Below are positions 7,038 to 13,625 of a stretch of DNA of 15,827 nucleotides, one piece after another. The position numbers and the translations under genes are program-made. The notes below the pieces were generated by a model. The model worked only from the letters and a program-made list of their open reading frames with translations, was not told the DNA's origin and made no database searches. Positions within the stretch are counted from its first letter, which is position 1. Every line of letters begins with the position of its first letter. Origin of the DNA: Euryarchaeota archaeon UBA561 (GTDB taxonomy: Archaea > Thermoplasmatota > Poseidoniia > Poseidoniales > Poseidoniaceae); contig DANX01000020.1 in assembly GCA_002502295.1 (NCBI GenBank), forward strand, positions 691-16,517, in the 5' to 3' direction.

Positions 7038-7043
7038 TATAAT
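7038..7043 (+). promoter_or_regulatory. TATA box, probably for a leaderless transcript
   Basis: TATAAT is centred about 26 bases upstream of the ATG at 7067, in the 39-base spacer after the epimerase gene. This is the canonical TATA-to-start distance in archaea, so the transcript would begin at or next to the start codon. No ribosome binding site lies before this ATG, which agrees. It would drive the small helical protein and the downstream exporter genes. Confidence 0.6.
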
Positions 7044-7066
7044 CGTCCTCGGACATTTTCCAGTCG

Positions 7067-7372
7067 ATGAGAACCTGCATTGACCAATTGCTTGCCCTGC
7101 CTCACATAGATGCACCAAGACTCAAAGGTGAAGTTCACTATCTAGCCGGGCGTTTGGAGCAACTTCGGATGCAACGCACCATCTCAAATGAGGCATACTT
7201 GGACGCTGGAGCAATTCAAGGAGCCATCGAATTGGTTGCAAACATGATTGACATGGGCGTGTCCCAAAATGAAATTCAGGAGCATCTACGCTCAACCCTT
7301 CACCGAGCCAACCGCATTGAAACCAAGCATCCTGGTTTGAACTGGGCAGTGGAATCCGGTCGTGCGAGTTGA
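7067..7372 (+). CDS. Uncharacterised helical protein (101 aa)
   Basis: I do not recognise this protein. It appears almost wholly alpha-helical: a leucine-containing amphipathic segment (LKGEVHYLAGRLEQLRMQR), a second helix around AYLDAGAIQGAIELVANMID and a third after VSQNEIQEHL. There is no membrane segment, signal peptide or metal motif. It lies between the epimerase and the ABC exporter, and the exporter ATPase gene begins within or directly after its end (its first possible GTG overlaps the stop region). Co-transcription with the exporter is likely, and a regulatory or accessory role is possible but unsupported. Confidence 0.75.
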   Translation: MRTCIDQLLALPHIDAPRLKGEVHYLAGRLEQLRMQRTISNEAYLDAGAIQGAIELVANMIDMGVSQNEIQEHLRSTLHRANRIETKHPGLNWAVESGRAS

Positions 7373-7379
7373 CAACATC

Positions 7380-8201
7380 ATGAATCCATCCTTGCTCTCC
7401 GTCCGGAGCGCAACAAAGCGTTTCGGCGACGTTATTGCGTTAGAATCAATTGATTTGGACATCCATGAGGGAGAGATTGTTGGCCTGGTCGGTTCAAACG
7501 GGGCAGGCAAAACTACACTACTTCGATTATTGTCGGGCGTTTACCGACCAACAACCGGACGGGTTGTTCTTTCGGGGGACGCTGACGTTGAGCGTGCCAG
7601 AAGTAAACTGGGTGTTGTTCCGGAAAACACAGGTCTGTATTCGCGATTAACCGCTTGGGAAAACATCCGGTACCATTCGCGTATTCACGGCATCTCGGAT
7701 GATGAAGCATGGAACCGTACGATGTATTTTGCAAAGCACCTTGACATGGTGGAGGTCTTAGGCCGCCATACCAAAGGGTTCTCACGAGGAATGCGACAAA
7801 AAACCGCACTGCTCAGGGCGTTGGTGCATGCACCATCTGTTCTTCTTCTGGATGAGCCGACGGCTGGATTGGATGTGACGAGTGCTCGGGTCGTTCGAGA
7901 ACTTGTTCGCCAACTGGGTGAAGAGGGGGGGACCGTCATCTATTCAACACACCAATTGTCTGAAGCACAACGGGTATGTAACCGAATCGTGATCATCCAC
8001 AACGGCGAAGTTCGTGCCGATGGGACGCCTGATTCATTGTTAGAAGCGACAAGAACGTCCAACTTGGAAGAGGCTTATGTGGCCTTGACAAAAGATGTCG
8101 CACGAACGAGGCAAGAAGATGCCAAACCACTGTCCAGATGGTCGTCTTGGTGGCGCGGCATCTTTACTCCAAAAACCCCGGGAGGCGATGAAAGTGAGTA
8201 A
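7380..8201 (+). CDS. ABC-2 type exporter, ATP-binding protein (NatA-like)
   Basis: Supplies the ATP hydrolysis for the membrane protein encoded next. Visible elements are Walker A GSNGAGKT (residues 38-45), the signature FSRGMRQK (134-141), Walker B VLLLDEP (154-160), a D-loop region AGLD and the H-loop STHQ (His191). The Q-loop position reads VPEN, with Glu in place of Gln, as in many NatA/DrrA-type ATPases. About 60 residues after the core, up to the end, are basic and Trp-rich (RWSSWWRGIF) and probably contact the membrane partner. I chose the ATG at 7380; a GTG at 7362 in the same frame would overlap the preceding stop. Substrate cannot be told from sequence; the NatAB family includes sodium exporters and others. 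Confidence 0.9.
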   Translation: MNPSLLSVRSATKRFGDVIALESIDLDIHEGEIVGLVGSNGAGKTTLLRLLSGVYRPTTGRVVLSGDADVERARSKLGVVPENTGLYSRLTAWENIRYHSRIHGISDDEAWNRTMYFAKHLDMVEVLGRHTKGFSRGMRQKTALLRALVHAPSVLLLDEPTAGLDVTSARVVRELVRQLGEEGGTVIYSTHQLSEAQRVCNRIVIIHNGEVRADGTPDSLLEATRTSNLEEAYVALTKDVARTRQEDAKPLSRWSSWWRGIFTPKTPGGDESE

Positions 8202-9411
8202 TTCGTTCATGAGGGTGCGAACAATTGCCAAAAAAGAACTGGTAGAGTTTGTTCGGGATTGGAGGACCATCCTTGCCATCCTGATCATACCTTTGCTGAT
8301 GTTTCCGTTGCTCTTCATTTTGTTTCCACTCCTGCTCGCTTCGGAAGCTGCGGAACTCGAGGCCATTGAGGTTGACGTGGTGGTCCAGTCTGAATCCATG
8401 CCTGATGAGTTGACTGCACTATTGGAAAACTCAAGCTTACGTTTGATCTTTGAACCTCTGCCCGAATTGGAATCTCTTTCATCGCCGCAAGACGGCCAAG
8501 AACGGCTTAGAAATGGCTCTGTTGATGCCATTTTACGGCTGCAAATGAACGAGACGATTTTGGAATACGCCGTGCTGTATCTCTCGACTTCAGAACAAAG
8601 CCTTGAGGCACGTAGCCGAACCTTCGATGTGCTTGGCGCTTGGGAACAAAACGAAACCGTCCGAAGAATTGACGCAGCAGGTCTCGACGCAAACCAAACG
8701 CTGGACCCGTTGCGTTGGGACGGAGACATTGGCCAAAGCGATGTTGCAACACAAGGCGAACAGGCTGGAATGGCGCTTTCACTCTTCATCCCGCTGGTAT
8801 TGTCCGTTTGGACGTTTTCTTCGGCCATCCAACCATCCATCGATATGACGGCCGGAGAACGCGAACGTGGCACACTCGAAGCCTTGCTCGGTCTGCCGTG
8901 TACTCGGATGGAATTGTTGATGGGAAAATGGTTGGCCGTGGCGACCATCACGGGAACGGGTGTTCTTCTTCAGGTGGCTGGCCTTCTGTTCGCCATAGGC
9001 TACTTGGCCACATCGGACTTCATTTCAACACCAAGTGTTTCCTATACGGCCTTGATCTTCCTTTGCCTTGCTGTACTCTTGTTTGCCGTCATGGTCGTAG
9101 CGTTTGAACTGGCACTGGCCATGCGGTCTCACAGCGTGAAAGAAGCTGGTTCGATTCTTGGTCCGGCCGTCTTGATCATCCTCTTTCCGGCGTTGTTTAC
9201 ACAAGTCATCAATCTTGATGGAATTGAGACATTTTGGTTCGCCATTCCCGTTGTTAACGTCTTGTTGGCATTACGAGAATTGCTGATGAACCGGATCGTT
9301 TACACGCATGTCTTAGTATGGTTGCTGTCTTCAACGCTCTATGCTCTGGCGGCTGCGTATTACGCTGCTCGTCAGTTCAAACGGGAAGACATTGTGACAA
9401 GTCTGTCTTAA
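8188..9411 (+). CDS. ABC-2 type exporter, permease (NatB-like)
   Basis: Membrane partner of the preceding ATPase. After a short cytoplasmic start (TIAKKELVEFVRDWRT) comes one membrane helix (about residues 28-51). An extracytoplasmic domain of about 150 residues follows, then the ABC-2 segment IDMTAGERERGTLEALLGLP and five further hydrophobic helices up to the end. This layout fits NatB and related ABC-2 permeases. The ATG at 8188 overlaps the ATPase gene by 14 bases. GGAGG lies only two bases before that ATG but eight bases before an in-frame GTG at 8194, so the GTG could be the true start. The stop overlaps the stop of the convergent aminotransferase gene. Confidence 0.88.
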   Translation: MKVSNSFMRVRTIAKKELVEFVRDWRTILAILIIPLLMFPLLFILFPLLLASEAAELEAIEVDVVVQSESMPDELTALLENSSLRLIFEPLPELESLSSPQDGQERLRNGSVDAILRLQMNETILEYAVLYLSTSEQSLEARSRTFDVLGAWEQNETVRRIDAAGLDANQTLDPLRWDGDIGQSDVATQGEQAGMALSLFIPLVLSVWTFSSAIQPSIDMTAGERERGTLEALLGLPCTRMELLMGKWLAVATITGTGVLLQVAGLLFAIGYLATSDFISTPSVSYTALIFLCLAVLLFAVMVVAFELALAMRSHSVKEAGSILGPAVLIILFPALFTQVINLDGIETFWFAIPVVNVLLALRELLMNRIVYTHVLVWLLSSTLYALAAAYYAARQFKREDIVTSLS

Positions 9412-10907
9412 GCCCCGAAGGCGATGAGAGATTCCCTTACAATGTCGACGATCAAATCAATTTCTTTTGAAGTGATGTTGAAGTGGGGCGTGAAGCGCAA
9501 GGCGTTTTTGCCACCGTGAATAACACCCAAGCCACGGCGTCGGCACCAAGGTTCAACCGCATCCATTCCCACAACAGGGAATTGGCTTGGCTCAAGTTCT
9601 GCACTGCACAGCAGACCAGTCCCTTGCACCTTGGTGATAACATGAGGGAATTCATCTTGCAAGGCACTGAATTTCTCAACAAACTCCAAACCGCGCTCTC
9701 GGATGTTCGTGCGCAGTTCATCGGTGATTCCATCAAGGACGGCAACGGCTGTTTCGAGGGCACGTGGGTTGGTGGTCATTGTGTTTCCATAGATTCCAGT
9801 GACGTAAAGATCCGAAGCTCGCTTGTTCATGCCAAGAACAGAAAGTGGGTATTGTCCTGCATTCATTGCCTTGGACCAAGTTTCTAAATCGGGTGCCTCG
9901 CAATCCTCAAAACCTTGGTAGTCAACAACTGAGAGCGTACCCTGGCCTCGAATGCCTGCCTGAATTGAATCCACAAGAAGCATGCTATCGTGCTCAAGCG
10001 TCAATCGTCGAGCCGCATCGTAGAACTCTCGTGAGACACATTGGCCGGGATTTCCTTCACCTTGTACAGGTTCAATGGCGAACAATTCGATGAAGACATT
10101 CTGTTGAGCGGCTTCTTCAAAGGCTTGTTCAAGTGCTTTGACATCGTTAGCGGGAACAAGAATCAGATTGTCTCTGTTTTGGAAACTCGCAAGGTACTGG
10201 TCGTATTTGCCTTTGCAGGAGTGTGACATTTGGGCAGGCCGGTCAGTGCGGCCATGAAATCCTTGTTCAACCGCCATCATCTTGATTGTCTTGCCAGCGT
10301 GCTTGCCACCGTGTTGTGTCATTTTGTTGGCATTGACGTCCGCAATTCTCAAACTTACAGTGACCGATTCCGAACCACTGTTCATGCATATGAACTTGTC
10401 AAACGGACACCAGCCCCGTGTATGGCCGAGTTCTCGGCGCAACCGTTCATCAAGTCGTTTTTGGGAAAACGAAGCCGTCATGACGTTGGCCATTACCCAG
10501 TTGTCCGACATGGATTGAATCACATTCTCGGGGCCATGTCCGGCGCCCAACATTCCGTAGCCTCCGTTGTCGTGAATTACGGCGCCATGCGAGGTGACGA
10601 TCCACGGTCCTCTGGCAGCCAAGGCGACGTAGGGATTCACGGTGGCTGGATTGTAAAAATTCACAAACCCATCTTGAAGTTGGGTGATTAGTGTTGTTTC
10701 ATCAGAGCCGGGGTAAAGGTCCGGGTATTCCACTAGCATGGCCATGTGCCGCTGGTGTGCTTCAGTGATGGCCTTCGACAAGTAAGGGTCAGTTTCCAAA
10801 AATCGAAGCACCTCATCCTCGTTCAAACCGTGGGTATCAATCAATCCCACGTTGGTACGAATTTCTTTGAGTAAAGCAACAGGTTCAGCACGTACACTGG
10901 TCTGCAT
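9408..10907 (-). CDS. Class-III PLP-dependent aminotransferase
   Basis: A 499-residue pyridoxal-phosphate enzyme of the acetylornithine/omega-aminotransferase class. Core elements are GYGMLGAGHG (residues 117-125), CMNSGSESV with the phosphate-binding GSES (178-181), EQGFHGRT (215-221), AIEPVQGEGNPG, LLVDSIQAG with Asp313 for the PLP nitrogen, and SKAMNAGQYPLSV with Lys346 as the probable Schiff-base lysine. Two features are unusual: the DEIQ motif common in the class is DSIQ, and about 95 residues precede the usual domain start. The substrate cannot be named; lysine, ornithine and other omega-amines are all possible. I chose the ATG at 10907 because GGAGGA lies nine bases before it. It is divergent from the preQ0 operon and shares with it the palindromic spacer. 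Confidence 0.85.
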   Translation of the reverse strand: MQTSVRAEPVALLKEIRTNVGLIDTHGLNEDEVLRFLETDPYLSKAITEAHQRHMAMLVEYPDLYPGSDETTLITQLQDGFVNFYNPATVNPYVALAARGPWIVTSHGAVIHDNGGYGMLGAGHGPENVIQSMSDNWVMANVMTASFSQKRLDERLRRELGHTRGWCPFDKFICMNSGSESVTVSLRIADVNANKMTQHGGKHAGKTIKMMAVEQGFHGRTDRPAQMSHSCKGKYDQYLASFQNRDNLILVPANDVKALEQAFEEAAQQNVFIELFAIEPVQGEGNPGQCVSREFYDAARRLTLEHDSMLLVDSIQAGIRGQGTLSVVDYQGFEDCEAPDLETWSKAMNAGQYPLSVLGMNKRASDLYVTGIYGNTMTTNPRALETAVAVLDGITDELRTNIRERGLEFVEKFSALQDEFPHVITKVQGTGLLCSAELEPSQFPVVGMDAVEPWCRRRGLGVIHGGKNALRFTPHFNITSKEIDLIVDIVRESLIAFGA

Positions 10908-10991
10908 GGTGTTGATTCCTCCGAGGTATCCTTTGAACATTGGCACGATTGGAGCTCGCTTATGCATGGTTCGACGGCCGATAATACCCCG

Positions 10992-11009
10992 GTATTCGTA
11001 TACGAATAC
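10992..11009. promoter_or_regulatory. Perfect 18-bp palindrome, candidate operator
   Basis: GTATTCGTATACGAATAC equals its own reverse complement over all 18 bases. It ends 10 bases before the ATG of the ribbon-helix-helix gene and covers the place where a TATA/BRE element for a short-leader transcript would be. Further half-site-like ATAC/GTAT pieces flank it (10984-10987 and 11011-11015). It lies in the 112-base spacer between the divergent aminotransferase and preQ0 operon. RHH proteins bind such palindromes as dimers of dimers, so self-regulation of the operon is the simple reading. Confidence 0.75.
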
Positions 11010-11019
11010 TTATACAGGG

Positions 11020-11211
11020 ATGTTGCGACGGAAGGATGTGCCCAAAGTATCGTTGGATATCCCCCAAGAGTTGGTGGATGACATCAAAGTCCATGTTGGT
11101 GACAACAAGAAGTTTGTGAGTTTGGCTGACGCCATCAGGACCGCATGCCGTAAAATGCTTGACCAATTGGATGCCATTGACACGAGGCACGGACGAGGTG
11201 GACAACAATGA
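11020..11211 (+). CDS. Ribbon-helix-helix (CopG/Arc-type) DNA-binding protein, 63 aa
   Basis: A small transcription factor. After a short basic start (MLRRKDVP) comes a beta-strand with alternating residues (KVSLDIP), which in the family lies in the major groove. Helix 1 is QELVDDIKVHV, and a turn and helix 2 follow in FVSLADAIRTACRKMLDQL. The order and spacing match the RHH fold. The tail RHGRGGQQ is short and basic, with no ligand domain, so it is not a NikR-type sensor. The gene overlaps folE by 4 bases (ATGA at 11208-11211), which makes it the first gene of the folE-queE-queC-queD operon. No toxin gene is adjacent, which speaks against an antitoxin. It probably regulates this operon through the palindrome upstream; that is inference. 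Confidence 0.85.
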   Translation: MLRRKDVPKVSLDIPQELVDDIKVHVGDNKKFVSLADAIRTACRKMLDQLDAIDTRHGRGGQQ

Positions 11212-11783
11212 CAACAACCGAAGAAGCACACGATGCCGTGCGAACGCTCCTCGCTTACATCGAAGGCGATGATGCTGTTACCAGAGAGGGCCTTGAAGAT
11301 ACGCCCAAGCGAGTCATTGATTCATGGTCAGAGATTTTTGCCGGCTACAGCATGGACGCCTCAGAACTGCTCGATGCGACGTTCAACGCAGAAGGTTACG
11401 ATGGTATTGTGCTGCTGCGCGACATTGAATTTACCTCAACTTGTGAACACCATCTCCAACCGTTTCGAGGTCGGGCACACATCGCCTACATACCAATAAA
11501 ACGAATCGTTGGCATCAGTAAACTCGCACGAATTCTTGAACTTCATGCCCGCCGCCTACAGAATCAGGAGAGAATCACCAAAGGCATCGCTGATGACCTT
11601 GAACGGGAACTCCAACCGTTGGGCTCCGCAGTCATCATTGAAGCATCCCACGGTTGCATGCAATGCCGTGGTGTCGCCAAACAGCAAGCGATCATGACCA
11701 CTTCTGCCATGCGCGGGGTGTTCTTTGACCGACTTGAGGCACGAACAGAATTGATGCAGTTGATCCAACAACCAAAGCTCTGA
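11208..11783 (+). CDS. folE: GTP cyclohydrolase I (type IA)
   Basis: Converts GTP to 7,8-dihydroneopterin triphosphate, the first step towards preQ0 (and pterins). The 191-residue protein has all the core elements: REGLEDTPKRV, TSTCEHHLQPF (Cys79 and His82 as zinc ligands), AYIPIKRIVGISKLARI, the QERIT segment and SHGCMQCRGV (Cys150 as third zinc ligand). This is the bacterial/eukaryotic FolE fold, not MptA/FolE2 (type IB), which many archaea use. It overlaps the RHH gene by 4 bases and is followed by queE after 9 bases. Its position among que genes indicates that it serves deazaguanine synthesis. Confidence 0.95.
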   Translation: MTTTEEAHDAVRTLLAYIEGDDAVTREGLEDTPKRVIDSWSEIFAGYSMDASELLDATFNAEGYDGIVLLRDIEFTSTCEHHLQPFRGRAHIAYIPIKRIVGISKLARILELHARRLQNQERITKGIADDLERELQPLGSAVIIEASHGCMQCRGVAKQQAIMTTSAMRGVFFDRLEARTELMQLIQQPKL

Positions 11784-11792
11784 GGGGATGGA

Positions 11793-12452
11793 ATGGAATC
11801 AGTCGTCATCCATCATTCCGACGAAGCAAACGAAGGGGACCAGCACGATATGGACGCGACTTACAACGTCGTCGAAATTTTCCACTCCGTCCAAGGTGAA
11901 GGTTACAGAAGCGGAATTCCACACGTGTTCATACGGTTCGGAAATTGTAACCTGCGTTGTGAATGGTGCGACACGAACTTTGACGAATATGAAGAAATGA
12001 GGGTATCGGACATCCTTGACGTCGTGTTGGAATACCCGTGCAGGAACATCATTTTCACTGGTGGGGAACCCATGATGAACGATTTGTGGCCGATTGCAAG
12101 GGTCTTGAAACAGCATGGGTATCACCTGTCTGTTGAATCGAACGGCACGATTGCCATCCCCGAGGGTTTACTGGACTGGATTTGCATTTCACCAAAAGAT
12201 CAGATGTATCCTCAGGTTTCCGTACGTCAACGAACGGGAAACGAATTGAAGTGTGTTTATGTTGGTCAATCCCTTTCGATGTACGATGGACTGAAGGATG
12301 GCTTTGACCATCTTTTCCTGCAGCCGTGCTACGATGAACACGATACGGTTGAACAGAACGGCCGTACGTTTGCTCTCACTGAAGATGTGGTCAAGCGCAA
12401 CCCTGAATGGCGTCTTTCCCTTCAAACACACAAGTGGATGGGAATTTTGTAA
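11793..12452 (+). CDS. queE: 7-carboxy-7-deazaguanine synthase (radical SAM)
   Basis: Radical SAM enzyme that contracts the ring of 6-carboxytetrahydropterin to give 7-carboxy-7-deazaguanine. The 219-residue protein has EIFHSVQGEGYRSG (substrate-side QGEG), FGNCNLRCEWCDT with the cluster-binding CxxxCxxC (Cys52, Cys56, Cys59) and IIFTGGEPMMN for SAM binding, and a shortened barrel as in the family. About 20 residues precede the usual start, and an ATG at 11850 would remove them. I chose 11793 because GAGGGG lies five bases before it. It is placed between folE and queC in the operon. Confidence 0.94.
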   Translation: MESVVIHHSDEANEGDQHDMDATYNVVEIFHSVQGEGYRSGIPHVFIRFGNCNLRCEWCDTNFDEYEEMRVSDILDVVLEYPCRNIIFTGGEPMMNDLWPIARVLKQHGYHLSVESNGTIAIPEGLLDWICISPKDQMYPQVSVRQRTGNELKCVYVGQSLSMYDGLKDGFDHLFLQPCYDEHDTVEQNGRTFALTEDVVKRNPEWRLSLQTHKWMGIL

Positions 12453-12464
12453 GGTGGCACTCCA

Positions 12465-13625
12465 ATGAAAACAGCGGTTATGGCCTTAAGCGGAGGCATG
12501 GACTCATCCGCCCTCTTGCTGCACTTGCTTCGGGAAGGGTACACGGTCACGGCGATTTCGTTCAATTACGGACAAAAGCACATCATAGAGCTCGAGCGAG
12601 CGGCATCGCTCATCGAGTACCTTCGGGAGTACAACCTCAACGTCATACACCACACCGCAGATCTCACATCGGCCACGGCGTTGTTCTCGAGCCATCTTTT
12701 GCAGCAAGGTGCTGATGTTCCCAAGGGGCATTACGAAGAGGCGAACATGAAAGCAACGGTTGTCCCAAACAGAAATGCAATGTTCGCATCGCTCCTTTAC
12801 GGAACAGCCCTCTCAATTGCCACCACTCATGAGACAAGTGTTGAGGTTGTCTTAGGCGTTCACAGCGGCGACCATGCCATTTATCCAGATTGTCGGCCAG
12901 AATTTTACCGAGCATTGGAACACGCCTTTGCGTTAGGAAACTGGGACAGCGAGCATGTCTCGTTCACGCTCCCTTACCTCGATAAAGATAAAATTGGAAT
13001 CCTCAACGATGCTCAACAATCCGTTCAAGCACTCGGTCTTGATTTTGACAGTGTGTTCAAGCGGACCATCACATCATACCAACCCGATGAAATGGGCCGC
13101 TCCGAAGGAACAACCGGGTCGGATGTTGAACGAATATTGGCGTTCAATGCCATCGGTAGAAAGGACCCCATTGAATACATTTTACCGTGGGAAGACGTCC
13201 TCGAAAACGCCCTTCAGATTGAACGAAAACATCGTGAGAATCAATACAAAGAGCAACTGACGGAGCTGCAATACCACGTGACGAGGGAAGCAGGCACAGA
13301 ACGTGCGTTTACCGGTGCGTACTGGAACGAAAAGCGCCCGGGGACTTACCGTTGCATTTGCTGTTCCGAATTGTTGTTTACCTCAACCATGAAATTTGAC
13401 TCTGGATGTGGATGGCCGTCCTTCCACACCGAACACAAGGAAGCGAACATCGTTCGTATTGAAGATCTCTCTCACGGCATGCATCGAATAGAAGTCCGGT
13501 GCAGCACGTGTGATGCTCACCTTGGTCACGTGTTCAACGATGGTCCCGCAGCCTATGGGGGAGAACGGTACTGCATCAATTCTGCATCCCTCGATTTTGA
13601 AGAAGAAACAGGTGATGAATCATGA
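12465..13625 (+). CDS. queC: QueC-MsrB fusion: 7-cyano-7-deazaguanine synthase with C-terminal methionine-R-sulfoxide reductase
   Basis: Residues 1 to about 255 are QueC, the ATP-dependent enzyme that turns 7-carboxy-7-deazaguanine into preQ0: PP-loop ALSGGMDSSALL, ISFNYGQKH, VVPNRNAMFASL, LGVHSGDHAIYPDCRPEF, LPYLDKDKIGI and a closing GRKDPIEY. Residues from about 262 (LTELQYHVTREAGTER) to 386 are a complete MsrB: zinc pairs Cys297/Cys300 and Cys346/Cys349, DSGCGWPSF, DLSHGMHRIEVRC, CDAHLGHVFNDGP and catalytic Cys370 in RYCINSASL. QueC normally has four zinc cysteines (SCYxG, then CGxCxxC); the matching stretch here is TSYQPDEMGRSEGTTGSD without any Cys. There is no frameshift between the two domains. 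AAGGTGG lies before the ATG. The stop overlaps queD. Confidence 0.92.
   Translation: MKTAVMALSGGMDSSALLLHLLREGYTVTAISFNYGQKHIIELERAASLIEYLREYNLNVIHHTADLTSATALFSSHLLQQGADVPKGHYEEANMKATVVPNRNAMFASLLYGTALSIATTHETSVEVVLGVHSGDHAIYPDCRPEFYRALEHAFALGNWDSEHVSFTLPYLDKDKIGILNDAQQSVQALGLDFDSVFKRTITSYQPDEMGRSEGTTGSDVERILAFNAIGRKDPIEYILPWEDVLENALQIERKHRENQYKEQLTELQYHVTREAGTERAFTGAYWNEKRPGTYRCICCSELLFTSTMKFDSGCGWPSFHTEHKEANIVRIEDLSHGMHRIEVRCSTCDAHLGHVFNDGPAAYGGERYCINSASLDFEEETGDES

Noticed and set aside
8040..8951. 303-residue open frame on the minus strand
   Set aside because: It is antisense to the NatB-like gene and the end of the ATPase gene, both with clear family motifs. Its translation is Ser/Arg/Met-rich with no fold or motif, as expected of a shadow frame.
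10908..10967. 20-residue N-terminal extension of the aminotransferase
   Set aside because: GGAGGA lies at the right distance before the ATG at 10907, so the longer start is not needed.
10852..11019. N-terminal extension of the RHH protein through the palindrome
   Set aside because: The extra 56 residues would be antisense to the start of the aminotransferase gene and are unlike any RHH protein; the ATG at 11020 starts exactly at the fold.
11020..11211. RHH protein as an antitoxin of a toxin-antitoxin pair
   Set aside because: The gene directly following is folE, and no RelE, MazF or PIN-like protein lies nearby.
13220..13260. Frameshift or assembly join as the cause of the QueC-MsrB fusion
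   Set aside because: The frame is continuous, base composition does not change, and MsrB starts with its normal N-terminal sequence directly after a complete QueC; there is no leftover start or duplicated base run. A single-genome artefact cannot be fully excluded without relatives.
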